From: Funiculus sociatus GB2-C1
GTDB lineage: Bacteria; Cyanobacteriota; Cyanobacteriia; Cyanobacteriales; FACHB-T130
DNA: 64,000 nucleotides
NCBI RefSeq assembly: GCF_039962115.1
Contig: NZ_JAMPKJ010000004.1
Coordinates: 62,001 to 126,000 of the forward strand
Reading direction: 5' to 3'
Part shown: in pieces, positions 54,458 to 62,275 of the stretch
How the letters are laid out: the number at the start of each line of letters is the position of its first letter
Position numbering within the stretch: the first letter of the stretch is position 1
Made by a program: the position numbers and the translations under genes
The notes under the pieces: model-generated
Told to the model about the DNA's origin: nothing
Seen by the model: the letters and a program-made list of their open reading frames with translations, nothing else
Databases searched by the model: none

Positions 54458-54516
54458 TCATCACCTCTTAACTGAGATTTGTGTTTCTTAGTTATGTGTC
54501 AGTAACCAGCAACTTG

Positions 54517-54858
54517 TTAAGAACGCCAGCCTTTTTCAGCTTGTTCTAACACATAAGCGGAGACATCTTCTATCTGCTGTTGGCTTAAGCGGTCTTTGTA
54601 GGCGGACATATTGTTTTTGCCGTTGGCGACAATGGACGCGATCGCATCCGTTGAATCATATCCATTTTTTTTTAAAGCTTTTAGTTGCAGATTTTTCCCC
54701 CGTCTAATAATATTGCTGCCATTGATATGACAACCAGCACATTCGACGCTGAAAATTTTGGCACCATTAGCTGTATCTGCCGCTAAAGCATTTGGAATAA
54801 ATGCAATGGTCAGCATTAGTACCATCAATATCGCGATTTTCACTAACTTATTCAACAT
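54517..54858 (-). CDS. petJ: Cytochrome c6-like protein
   Basis: This protein has 113 residues. A signal peptide with cleavage after NALA (residue 26) precedes a mature c-type cytochrome. Heme attachment is CAGCH (about 40-44), and the axial Met is in GKNNMSAYKDRL, where classical c6 has AMPAF. The C-terminus QQQIEDVSAYVLEQAEKGW is the cytochrome c6 hallmark. Cytochrome c6 carries electrons from b6f to photosystem I in the lumen. The altered Met loop and RRGKN segment suggest a c6 variant (c6B/C-like) that may have another partner. Name given by homology; whether it is the main PetJ is not certain. Confidence 0.85.
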   Translation of the reverse strand: MLNKLVKIAILMVLMLTIAFIPNALAADTANGAKIFSVECAGCHINGSNIIRRGKNLQLKALKKNGYDSTDAIASIVANGKNNMSAYKDRLSQQQIEDVSAYVLEQAEKGWRS

Positions 54859-54892
54859 TATTCCCCTAATCTTTAGCTAAATTAAACTACTT

Positions 54893-55162
54893 TTAATTAT
54901 CCGTGCTTTCTCCATCAGATGATTCACTATCTTGCATTGCTTCCTGAAGAAACAGCATAGCCAATCTGTTGTAGGTGCCAGCACCAATAAACTGCGGATA
55001 AGTGTGAGAACGGCTATATACCCATACCACATCTTCACCGTCAAGAATTCGGATATCTTGAAACAAACTTTTGCATTTTGGTTGAAGAGACTTAGCGGTA
55101 TTCAATGCGTCTGTCCATCTTTCAAACTCTTGGGAGAATCCCGGCGTTATTACTCTAAACAT
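54893..55162 (-). CDS. Hypothetical protein, 89 residues
   Basis: The sequence MFRVITPGFSQEFERWTDAL leads into AKSLQPKCKSLFQDIRILDG and EDVVWVYSRSHTYPQF, with an acidic Ser/Glu-rich tail (DSESSDGESTDN). It is small, soluble and without a signal peptide. It could be a small regulatory protein. It sits 34 bp from the cytochrome gene on the same strand. I recognise no family; plausible coding from composition and context. Confidence 0.6.
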   Translation of the reverse strand: MFRVITPGFSQEFERWTDALNTAKSLQPKCKSLFQDIRILDGEDVVWVYSRSHTYPQFIGAGTYNRLAMLFLQEAMQDSESSDGESTDN

Positions 55163-55199
55163 AACTTTGTGCTGCTGGGCTTTCTTAGTTTGTCATTTC

Positions 55200-55424
55200 T
55201 CAAAGTGACTCAAAGGAAGCCGAAAATCCTTCCAGGGTTAAACTCTCGTCTTGGAAGGCTTCCGCGTCCCCCACATCTTCAACGTGGTATTCCATGAAAC
55301 GCTTACCATCGGGCATTTTTTTGGAAGAAATACAATTATTTTGATACTTGTCTGCGATCGCTTTAAATTCATTTCCATGTCTTTTCCAGTCATCGCCTGA
55401 ACAGGTGACGGTTAGCAGCCACAT
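55200..55424 (-). CDS. Hypothetical protein, 74 residues
   Basis: It begins MWLLTVTCSGDDWKRHGNEF and continues FMEYHVEDVGDAEAFQDESL. Charged and soluble with an alternating pattern that suggests a small ferredoxin-like alpha/beta fold. It is in a same-strand row of small genes (54517-55782) that may be one transcript. No family recognised. Confidence 0.6.
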   Translation of the reverse strand: MWLLTVTCSGDDWKRHGNEFKAIADKYQNNCISSKKMPDGKRFMEYHVEDVGDAEAFQDESLTLEGFSASFESL

Positions 55425-55485
55425 AATTTAATCTCCATTAATATTGTTCTGATTGCAGTACACCCTGTAGATGTGGAAGGGTATT

Positions 55486-55782
55486 TTACTGCTGGGGTGC
55501 AATTACTTTGGCACTGTTAGTTGAGTTATCCCAGACTATCCAAGCCAACTTATTGTCTAAATCATCTAAACTATTTGTGACCTTAAAATATATTTTTTCT
55601 CCGTTCTTAGGTTCAACCGCAAAGTCGGCTTTTTCAGCGTAGACTACTTTAAAGCCTTTGTCTCTAAGACAATACATTGCCCACGCTTTTAGCGAGTGTT
55701 TTTCTGCCTCAAATTTTATCGGAGGCTTGGTAAATATTTCCTCGATTACCTTAAATAGCTGCTGCACTGGTTTAACTCCCAT
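55486..55782 (-). CDS. Hypothetical protein, 98 residues
   Basis: KVVYAEKADFAVEPKNGEKI with YFKVTN lies in the centre, a layout reminiscent of the D-x(n)-E-x-K core of restriction-endonuclease-like folds (Asp, then Glu, then K in IYFKV), but this is a weak pattern. The N-terminal helix is FEAEKHSLKAWAMYCLRDKG. No signal peptide. It begins the row of small minus-strand genes, 52 bp after the VOC gene's stop. Function unknown. Confidence 0.6.
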   Translation of the reverse strand: MGVKPVQQLFKVIEEIFTKPPIKFEAEKHSLKAWAMYCLRDKGFKVVYAEKADFAVEPKNGEKIYFKVTNSLDDLDNKLAWIVWDNSTNSAKVIAPQQ

Positions 55783-55833
55783 CAGGCACTTTTCTTATCA
55801 TCAGCGACAAAGGTAAGACTTTCAAGCTTAAAT

Positions 55834-56295
55834 TTATTCTGGATCGCAGCGGATCTCGACGAGAAACCCATCTGGATCGTAGAAGTAAATGCCTCGTCCG
55901 GTAGGGCGACTAACCGGGCCATGATCGATCTGCACTTGATTTTGCTTTAGCACCTCGACTGCGCGGTCGAACAATTGCGGATCGATGTCAAAGGCAAGGT
56001 GATAGGCGCGGGTAAAGGCGCGATGGGGGTTTTCGTCTGGCGGTGACAGTTCCGGTTCCCAAAACAGATCGATGACGGTGCCATCTGGGGTGACGAAGTT
56101 GGTCACTTTTCCATCTGTCACAAGCGATCGCAATGTTGCGGGAACTTCTTCGCCTGTCAGTTCGTGTAAACCAAGTATAGTTCCGTAGAAGTGACGGGAA
56201 GCTTGCATATCTTGAACGTTCAAGGCTATGTGGTGTACTCGACGCAGATTACCTGGGGTAAGAGCAATATTCTGAGATTGAGGGCTAGAAAGCAT
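55834..56295 (-). CDS. VOC-family (glyoxalase-like) protein
   Basis: This protein has 153 residues. Two beta-alpha-beta-beta-beta halves: RRVHHIALNVQDMQASRHFY with the first metal ligand His, GTILGLHELTGEEVP, then RAYHLAFDIDPQLFDRAVEV with the second His, and YFYDPDGFLVEIRCDPE with the final Glu. The family includes glyoxalase I, extradiol dioxygenases and resistance proteins; the substrate is not decidable. It is divergent from the DUF4385 gene. Confidence 0.88.
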   Translation of the reverse strand: MLSSPQSQNIALTPGNLRRVHHIALNVQDMQASRHFYGTILGLHELTGEEVPATLRSLVTDGKVTNFVTPDGTVIDLFWEPELSPPDENPHRAFTRAYHLAFDIDPQLFDRAVEVLKQNQVQIDHGPVSRPTGRGIYFYDPDGFLVEIRCDPE

Positions 56296-56378
56296 GGTAG
56301 TAATCGCAACCTTTCATTACTTAAGATAGAAGCTAGACTTTTATCTTTAATTTTATTATTTTAAATTAAAAATTAATT

Positions 56379-56873
56379 ATGCAGTTTGATTATTCTCTAG
56401 ATTTTAAAAATATCAATTTTCGCTCCCACCCTGAACTTTATCGAGTTGGCAAGGGCGAACAGGGAGTGCTTTTGGTGGAGCCATACAAAGCCGAAATCCT
56501 TCCCTATTGGCGGTTTAAAACTCCGGATATCGCTAGGGAGTCTAGCGAAAAAATCTACCAAATGTTTCTGGATTATCTGGAGCAGGATGATTTTATTGGG
56601 GCGGATATGGCGCGGAAGTTTTTACAAATGGGTTATACGCGATCGCGTCGCTACGCCAATCATAAAAGTGGCAGAAAATATAAGTCAAATCCTCAAAAAG
56701 AAGATTCTAAAGAAGCTCAGCTTGAAGCCAGAAAAGATATTTTACCAAATGAAGTAGACCCGGTGAAAGCTGAATCGGCGGCAATATTCAAAGAAAAATG
56801 GATGCAAGCCAAGACAAATGAGAAGTATTTACAGCTTTTAGCCAAGCATAAACAGATGTACGAGCAAGGATGA
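56379..56873 (+). CDS. DUF4385 family protein
   Basis: This protein has 164 residues. FRSHPELYRVGKGEQGVLLV, PYWRFKTPDIARESSEKIY and DMARKFLQMGYTRSRRYANH match the DUF4385 family, widespread in bacteria but of unknown function. The basic KSGRKYKSNP segment suggests nucleic-acid contact, which is only a guess. It is cytosolic. A HIP1-like site lies inside. A weak terminator follows about 95 bp downstream. Confidence 0.85.
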   Translation: MQFDYSLDFKNINFRSHPELYRVGKGEQGVLLVEPYKAEILPYWRFKTPDIARESSEKIYQMFLDYLEQDDFIGADMARKFLQMGYTRSRRYANHKSGRKYKSNPQKEDSKEAQLEARKDILPNEVDPVKAESAAIFKEKWMQAKTNEKYLQLLAKHKQMYEQG

Positions 56874-56967
56874 AATCGAAATAAATCCCAGCGAATAGAA
56901 TTCGCAACCGCACCAACCAAGTCCGCCTGCGCGGATAGAGACTCGTGTCTCTACAAATAGATTTAAC

Positions 56968-56990
56968 ACCTGTGTATGCAGGTTTTTTTT
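56968..56990 (+). terminator. Probable intrinsic terminator after DUF4385 gene
   Basis: A short ACCTG/CAGGT stem with a 6-nt loop is followed by eight T. The stem is only 5 bp, so strength is doubtful. A TAGAGAC/GTCTCTA palindrome lies just upstream (56935-56953). Confidence 0.55.
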
Positions 56991-57132
56991 CTTACAGGGC
57001 AATTCTAGTTTCCCCAAGGTAAAACTTTATCCTTTATGTCAGTTCAAATATTGACACACAATCAACTGAACTTTTTCGGAAACCTTTTCTACATTGGTGT
57101 AGTACACAATTAGTTTAGCAACAACAATCAAA

Positions 57133-58014
57133 ATGCGTATTCATCGTCAAGCAATACTATTTGTCAGCTTATCTCTGACAACCTTGGGAACAATTACTTC
57201 TGCTAATCACGTCATAGCTTTATCCCAATCTTCCGCGTCAAGCCAAACAGTCACAACATCACAGAAAATCCTAGCCCAATCAACGCAGCTTCCCTCTAAG
57301 TGTGTCTACGACACTAGAAAAACAGTGCAAACTGTGAAAAGTCAAAAGGGAAAGGTGACTCTGGTTGCTAACAATTATGTAATTGTTACCGAAGGCGTTA
57401 ATGGAACAAGATTCGTTACTTGCAATCTTCCCGATGCTTTCAAAACAGAGGGAAAAGCAATCGTATTCAGCGGTGAAATAAAAGAAATCTATCCTAATGA
57501 ACGTTTGGTGGGTACACCGTTTAAAATTACAGCGATCGCATCCAGCACCCCAACCCCAACGCCAACTCAGTCTATCCAAAGCTTACCAAATGGTGACTAC
57601 AGATTTTGTAGCAAATCGCCTTCAGCGGACACAGGTAACGGAGATACAGGCTATTGTTATGTATTCAATAAAAGAGGAAATCGCCTAGTCGGAGACTTTT
57701 ACGATTCCAGGTCTTTGGGCGAAGTAAGCGCCTGTGTTAGTGGTACGCTCAACAATAAAACTGTTCGCGGCGAAGCTATAGAATTGGTAGGAGATATTGG
57801 GAACCGCAATATCCCGCCAAATTCACGAGGAAATAGGCTGGTTAATTGGGATAGCCAAGGTTATTTGAAAGTTGCGAGAGCCACTCAAATTGGTAGGAAT
57901 GCTACTACCGGGAGTAGAAAAATTCGCTATCGCGATGCTGTACTCAAATTAGATGGTTTTTATCGCTATAGCCAATCAGCAAAAGGCGCACCCACCAACT
58001 GTATTAACCGCTAA
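57133..58014 (+). CDS. Secreted hypothetical protein, 293 residues
   Basis: A signal peptide is likely (MRIHRQAILFVSLSLTTLG and a VIA-L cleavage-like region near 30). A first beta-rich domain (about 58-140) has VTEGVNGTRFVTCNLPDAFK. A Pro/Thr linker (STPTPTPTQS) then joins a second domain (about 155-293) beginning LPNGDYRFCSKSPSADTGNG, with DTGYCYVFNKRGNRLVGDFY, a pattern found in other cyanobacterial secreted proteins. Four to five Cys could form disulfides. Family and role unknown. A strong hairpin terminator follows. Confidence 0.72.
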   Translation: MRIHRQAILFVSLSLTTLGTITSANHVIALSQSSASSQTVTTSQKILAQSTQLPSKCVYDTRKTVQTVKSQKGKVTLVANNYVIVTEGVNGTRFVTCNLPDAFKTEGKAIVFSGEIKEIYPNERLVGTPFKITAIASSTPTPTPTQSIQSLPNGDYRFCSKSPSADTGNGDTGYCYVFNKRGNRLVGDFYDSRSLGEVSACVSGTLNNKTVRGEAIELVGDIGNRNIPPNSRGNRLVNWDSQGYLKVARATQIGRNATTGSRKIRYRDAVLKLDGFYRYSQSAKGAPTNCINR

Positions 58015-58069
58015 TCAAGGTTACTTGTAAAAGTAAGCGATTGAGAATGCGATCGCTGTAGGTTGATTA

Positions 58070-58110
58070 CAACAAAACCCTACCATTTTAAGCAATGGTA
58101 GGTTTTGTTG
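58070..58110 (+). terminator. Terminator hairpin after the secreted protein gene
   Basis: CAACAAAACC(c)TACCATT pairs with AATGGTAGGTTTTGTTG around loop TTAAGC, a 17-bp stem with one bulge. Located 55 bp after the stop. Confidence 0.75.
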
Positions 58111-58142
58111 CTTCAACCCCACCTAAACTTTTATTTTTTGAT

Positions 58143-58187
58143 AAATAAAAAGGAGGTACCGCAGCACAGGTAGCCTCCTTTTTATTT
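58143..58187. terminator. Bidirectional terminator
   Basis: AAATAAAAAGGAGG (58143-58156) and its exact inverse CCTCCTTTTTATTT (58174-58187), with an inner TACC/GGTA, give a GC stem flanked by A and T runs on both sides, suiting the convergent genes. Confidence 0.85.
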
Positions 58188-58212
58188 ACTTAATCTGGTC
58201 AGGAGCGATCGC

Positions 58213-58347
58213 TTATCCTTGAGGCGGTAACAAAACCGTGTCAACGACATAAATAACGCCATTGTCAGCTTCGATATCCGGTGTCACAACCATCGCAGCA
58301 TTTACCTTGACTCCGCTAGAAGCATCAATGTAAAGGACTTTTAAGTT
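58213..58347 (-). pseudogene. C-terminal remnant of a fasciclin-domain gene
   Basis: Reading the minus strand from an in-frame TAA just before base 58347 gives NLKVLYIDASSGVKVNAAMV, VTPDIEADNGVIYVVDTVLL and PPQG before the stop at 58213. This is the C-terminal third of a fasciclin (FAS1) domain, close to the end of the intact neighbour (ILADNGVIHVIDSILMP). No start, RBS or N-terminal two thirds exist upstream. It looks like a truncated duplicate of the fasciclin gene lying 120 bp away. Confidence 0.8.
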
Positions 58348-58466
58348 TTAATGATGTCGTCCAAATTACATTGAACCAAAACTCGCTCCCCCTCCACAGG
58401 ATAAGGTTTTGAGGCAAAGAAGTATGTCTTTAGAGAGAAGACAATAACTAACAATTGTTACTTTTA

Positions 58467-58877
58467 TTACACTAGCGCTGGCATAAGTATGCTATCAATG
58501 ACGTGGATAACGCCGTTGTCGGCGAGGATATCTGCTTGGAGAACCTTAGCGTCATTGACTTTGAAGCCACCGTCGATTTTATCAATTCCGACAATGCCGC
58601 CCTCAACTGTTTCAGCGGAATCTAGTTCAACCAAGTTGTCGGTTCTGACATCGCCAAACAGAACGTGATAAGTCAGAATTTTCTTGAGTTTGGGGATGTC
58701 TTCCATCCAAGAAGTGATGGTGTCAGAGGGAATCTTGGCAAAAGCTTCATCGGTGGGTGCGAAGATGGTGAAGGGGCCAGGACTTTTGAGAATATCTAAT
58801 AAACCAGCAGCTTCAACAGCACTCAGCAGGGTTGTAAAAGATTCGGCGTTGGCGGCAGTTTCTAGAAGGTCAGCCAT
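58467..58877 (-). CDS. Fasciclin (FAS1) domain protein
   Basis: This protein has 136 residues, a single FAS1 domain without a signal peptide. FTTLLSAVEAAGLLDILKSP, FTIFAPTDEAFAKIP (conserved H1 region), LTYHVLFGDVRTDNLVELDS (H2 with YH) and ADNGVIHVIDSILMP make the assignment secure. FAS1 domains mediate adhesion in many organisms; single-domain bacterial forms have unclear roles. A decayed C-terminal fragment of a paralogue follows. Confidence 0.94.
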   Translation of the reverse strand: MADLLETAANAESFTTLLSAVEAAGLLDILKSPGPFTIFAPTDEAFAKIPSDTITSWMEDIPKLKKILTYHVLFGDVRTDNLVELDSAETVEGGIVGIDKIDGGFKVNDAKVLQADILADNGVIHVIDSILMPALV

Positions 58878-59179
58878 GTGTTTTGATGATTTCTAAGTAT
58901 GTGTCCTGTTTAGGGATACAGGTTAGAAGAGCAAGAGCGCATCTTTCTGGAGTTGCAAGTGAGATTAAATTGGTAACGATTGCAACTACAACCGCATCCT
59001 AGAAGGGTGGAACCGCGTAAATTTTGTTTGTTTGGCCGCGATTTTATACCGTTTTTCAGTTGGGTGAAATATATCGCGGTTGTTTTGTTTTCGCCACGTT
59101 GGTAGGGACATGGCAATGCCATGTCCCTATAGATGTATCGCACCTGATGGAGAATTGCTTTAGTTGTCGGCGCAATAAC
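58878..59179. other. Intergenic region between fasciclin and ABC ATPase genes
   Basis: 301 bp. It holds the perfect 27-bp palindrome at 59103-59129 and otherwise nothing recognisable. The fasciclin promoter must be here. Confidence 0.45.
59103..59129. repeat. 27-bp palindromic repeat TAGGGACATGGC-AAT-GCCATGTCCCTA
   Basis: Perfect 12-bp arms with an AAT loop. A three-mismatch copy lies at 52461-52487 in the same orientation. It is a dispersed intergenic palindrome family. Confidence 0.85.
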
Positions 59180-60193
59180 TCAACTACTGGAACGAATACC
59201 GCGTTGCTGGAGTTGCTGAATAAAGAAGTCTTCCAGGGAGGGACGAGAGAGGTTCATGGCAATTAGCTGGGCGTTCATGATGCGGAGGCTAGCGAGAAAC
59301 TCTTGGGGTTCGCCTTTTAAATGACCGTACCAACCGTCATGGTCAAATTCTAGATCGGGTACCCAGCGTTTGAGTATATCCAGGTTGCCGCCTTTGCCTT
59401 TGACGTGGTAGGCTTCGGCTGTACCGAGGAGGTCGTTGAGGGAACCGCCGCAAATTAATTCACCTTGGGCAAGGATGGCGACGCGATCGCATATTTGCTC
59501 GACTTCCGCCAAAATGTGACTATTGAAGAAAATTGTCTTGCCTTGCTCTTTGAGAGATAGAATAATCTCTCGCATCTGGTAACGCCCCATTGGGTCAAGT
59601 CCAGACATCGGCTCATCTAAAAATACCAGTTCTGGGTCGTTGATTAACGCCTGAGCCATGCCAACTCGTTGTAGCATCCCTTTAGAATACTGACGCATCT
59701 GCTTTTTCCGGGCGGAGGCTTGGGCTAATCCAACTAAGTCTAGCAGTTGGGGGATGCGCTGACGTTGCACTGAGGCGGGGATTTGAAATAACCCGGCGGC
59801 AAACTGCAAAAACTCCCAACCTGTGAGAAAATCGTAAAAATAGGCGTTTTCTGGGAGATACCCGATGCGTTGCTTAACGATGCGATCGCCTACAGGTTTT
59901 CCCAGCAAGAATCCCCGCCCAGAAGTCGGGCGCACAATGCCCAGCAGCGTCTTCAACAGGGTAGTTTTTCCAGCACCATTTGGCCCTAGCAAGCCAAAAG
60001 TTTCTCCCTGATACACTGTCAGAGTGCAGCTTTTTAAGGATTCGATTTTTTGATTCATCCAGAAGCCAGTGCGATAGACTTTTCGCAGTTGAGAAGTTTG
60101 CACCACTGGTTCGCGGTTGACAGTAACGAGTTCCCCTGGTTTATCGACAACAGTATCCATATCTATATCAATGACATATCGTAGCTGTGGCAA
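59180..60193 (-). CDS. ABC transporter ATP-binding protein (ABC-2/CcmA type)
   Basis: This protein has 337 residues; an internal ATG at residue 12 is an alternative start. It has Walker A LLGPNGAGKTTLLKTLLGIV, signature YSKGMLQRVGMAQALIN, Walker B ELVFLDEPMSGLDPMGRYQM and HILAEVEQICDRVAIL. The long C-terminal extension after 250 (VKGKGGNLDILKRWVPDLEF) and RPSLEDFFIQQLQQRG are typical of ABC-2 exporter ATPases. No permease gene is adjacent, so its partner lies elsewhere. Substrate unknown. Confidence 0.92.
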   Translation of the reverse strand: MPQLRYVIDIDMDTVVDKPGELVTVNREPVVQTSQLRKVYRTGFWMNQKIESLKSCTLTVYQGETFGLLGPNGAGKTTLLKTLLGIVRPTSGRGFLLGKPVGDRIVKQRIGYLPENAYFYDFLTGWEFLQFAAGLFQIPASVQRQRIPQLLDLVGLAQASARKKQMRQYSKGMLQRVGMAQALINDPELVFLDEPMSGLDPMGRYQMREIILSLKEQGKTIFFNSHILAEVEQICDRVAILAQGELICGGSLNDLLGTAEAYHVKGKGGNLDILKRWVPDLEFDHDGWYGHLKGEPQEFLASLRIMNAQLIAMNLSRPSLEDFFIQQLQQRGIRSSS

Positions 60194-60276
60194 CTAAGTA
60201 GATTAATTCCCTATTTTGCCTGGTTTCATATCAGTTAAGAATAGTGTATGAAGTTAATAATATTTCGAGGTAACTT

Positions 60277-60492
60277 ATGGATCGTTCAAAAATAGTTGCA
60301 ATTGTCGCTGGGGCGATTTCTATAACTCTAGCTCTTGCCTACCTGCTGCTGGTACAGTTGCTAGACTTCCGGCGGGAGATGATACCTGCACCTGTCAGTA
60401 TACTGCCGCAAGCAGTGCTTGCCCAAATACCAGTCGATTTGGGTGTAGAAATCTCGTCTACACCGTCTCTACAACCGAAAGGTAATGTCTAA
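60277..60492 (+). CDS. Small membrane protein, 71 residues
   Basis: One hydrophobic helix (residues about 7-27, IVAIVAGAISITLALAYLLL) starts the protein, followed by a short soluble tail (PAPVSILPQAVLAQIP). It begins with an AGG-rich region before the ATG (GAGGTAACTT). Its stop overlaps the PanE-like start by 8 bp, pointing to cotranscription. No family recognised; possibly a cyanobacterial small membrane protein. Confidence 0.65.
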   Translation: MDRSKIVAIVAGAISITLALAYLLLVQLLDFRREMIPAPVSILPQAVLAQIPVDLGVEISSTPSLQPKGNV

Positions 60493-61426
60493 TCGCAGCT
60501 ATGGCATCCTAGGAACGGGTGCGTTGGGCGGGTACTACGGTGCTAAACTGCAACGTGCGGGGCTGGATGTGCATTTTTTGCTGCACAGCGATTATGAACA
60601 CGTTTGTCAGCATGGTTTAGTTGTGGAGTCTCCAGACGGCGATTTCACCCTGCCTCATGTAAATGCTTACCAAGATGCTGCTAAGATGCCACCTTGTGAT
60701 GTGGTAGCGATCGCTCTCAAAACTACCCAAAATCATCTTTTACCTCAGATGCTACACTCTGTTGTCAAAGATGATGGCGTTGTCTTGGTTTTGCAAAATG
60801 GTCTGGGTGTTGAGGCGGAAGTTGCCGAAATTGTCGGTTCGCAACGTGTTATCGGCGGATTGTGCTTTCTCTGCTCTAATAAGGTAGGCGCAGGACATAT
60901 CCACCACCTTGACTATGGCGAGATTAAGCTTGGTGAATATACGCCCGATTATAGTCCCGGCGGGATAACTGGGCGAATGCGTCAGATTGCCAATGACTTT
61001 GAGAATGCTGGTATCTCTATCCAACTCGCTGAAGATTTGCTGCTGGCGCGTTGGCAGAAACTGGTGTGGAATATTCCGTACAACGGTCTTTCTGTGGTTC
61101 TCGATGCTACCACAGACGAGTTGATGGCGGATAGTCACACCTGCACTTTAGTTAAGCAGTTGATGGATGAAGTCGTGGCGGGTGCTAAAGCGTGCGATCG
61201 CATTATCCCAAATAGCTTTGTGCAAAAGATGCTCGATTACACGCTGAAGATGAAGCCGTACCGCACCAGCATGAAAATAGACTACGACGAAAAGCGACAG
61301 ATGGAAGTAGAAACGATGTTTGGCAACCCGCTGAGAATTGCTAAAGCTGCGGGTGTTAATTTGCAGCAAATCGCTATGCTTTACCAGCAGCTAAAGTTTT
61401 TGGATGCTAAAAATTGCCACAATTAG
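60485..61426 (+). CDS. Putative 2-dehydropantoate 2-reductase (ApbA/PanE family)
   Basis: This protein has 313 residues. NADPH Rossmann motif GILGTGALGGYYGAKLQRAG (residues 8-27), ALKTTQNHLLPQ and VLVLQNGLGVEAEVAE are family hallmarks. The C-terminal helical domain has the catalytic Lys in ARWQKLVWNIPYNGLSVVLD and KPYRTSMKIDYDEKRQMEVE. The family reduces ketopantoate to pantoate for CoA, but paralogues act on other 2-oxoacids, so the symbol is withheld. It overlaps the small membrane protein gene. Confidence 0.88.
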   Translation: MSNRSYGILGTGALGGYYGAKLQRAGLDVHFLLHSDYEHVCQHGLVVESPDGDFTLPHVNAYQDAAKMPPCDVVAIALKTTQNHLLPQMLHSVVKDDGVVLVLQNGLGVEAEVAEIVGSQRVIGGLCFLCSNKVGAGHIHHLDYGEIKLGEYTPDYSPGGITGRMRQIANDFENAGISIQLAEDLLLARWQKLVWNIPYNGLSVVLDATTDELMADSHTCTLVKQLMDEVVAGAKACDRIIPNSFVQKMLDYTLKMKPYRTSMKIDYDEKRQMEVETMFGNPLRIAKAAGVNLQQIAMLYQQLKFLDAKNCHN

Positions 61427-61508
61427 AGATTTTCTTGAGCATATAGATTCCCATTATCTAACCATACATGATATTACAAATAAAACAAGCATCAAATAAT
61501 ATTTAATC

Positions 61509-62078
61509 ATGAAAAAACAGCCTTTGGAAAATCCAATTTTTACTGTCGAAAGCGTTCTGTCAAAAGCAGAGTGTGCCGAGTATATCGCCCTGAGCGAGAA
61601 CATTGGCTATACTCCTGCTGGTCTCACTGTAGGACAGGATGAATACCTAATGGCTCCATCAGTCCGAAATAACGATCGGGTGATTTTGGATAATGAAGAG
61701 CTTGCAGAAAATTTGTGGCGTCGTGTGGAAACTTATGTTCCCAGAATTGATAACTGGTGTGCAATTGGGCTTAATGAGCGCTTGCGATTCTACCGATACG
61801 ATCCGGGTCAGCGCTTCGCACCGCATCACGATGGTGGTTATTGGCGAACAAACGGCGATCATAGCCGATTGACTTTTATGATTTACCTGAACGAAGACTT
61901 TGAGGGAGGCGAAACTCGGTTTTTCTCACCCTACGTTTCTATAGTTCCAAAAATGGGTATGGTGTTGTTCTTCATCCATGAACTAAAACACGAAGGCGCA
62001 CCCGTCATTCAGGGTCGGAAGTATGTACTGCGATCGGACGTGATGTATACGTATTACGATAATCTTCAAGCTGTGTAA
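61509..62078 (+). CDS. 2-oxoglutarate/Fe(II) oxygenase (prolyl 4-hydroxylase-like)
   Basis: This protein has 189 residues. Iron ligands are HHDGGYW (H-x-D near residue 107) and the distal His in ELKHEGAPVIQGRKYVLRSD, followed by the Arg/Lys that binds 2-oxoglutarate. YDPGQRFAPHHD and FEGGETRFFSPYVSIVPKMG match the P4H domain family. It hydroxylates protein or small-molecule targets. It is a lone cytosolic enzyme here. Substrate unknown. Confidence 0.88.
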   Translation: MKKQPLENPIFTVESVLSKAECAEYIALSENIGYTPAGLTVGQDEYLMAPSVRNNDRVILDNEELAENLWRRVETYVPRIDNWCAIGLNERLRFYRYDPGQRFAPHHDGGYWRTNGDHSRLTFMIYLNEDFEGGETRFFSPYVSIVPKMGMVLFFIHELKHEGAPVIQGRKYVLRSDVMYTYYDNLQAV

Positions 62079-62275
62079 CAAAAGCACAATATACTAAGAA
62101 CTTCACCCCCTCGCCGCTTCTACTAGACGAGGAAGGGGAGACTATAAACCTCTTGTACGGAGTCGATAATTATCCGGATTCATCTATGTTCATCTGTGGT
62201 TAGATATCCTAGTTTAGGATTTCTGCAAGAAGTCTAATATAAAAGATAAAGTTGTTTATGGATGTCCCTTTATTA

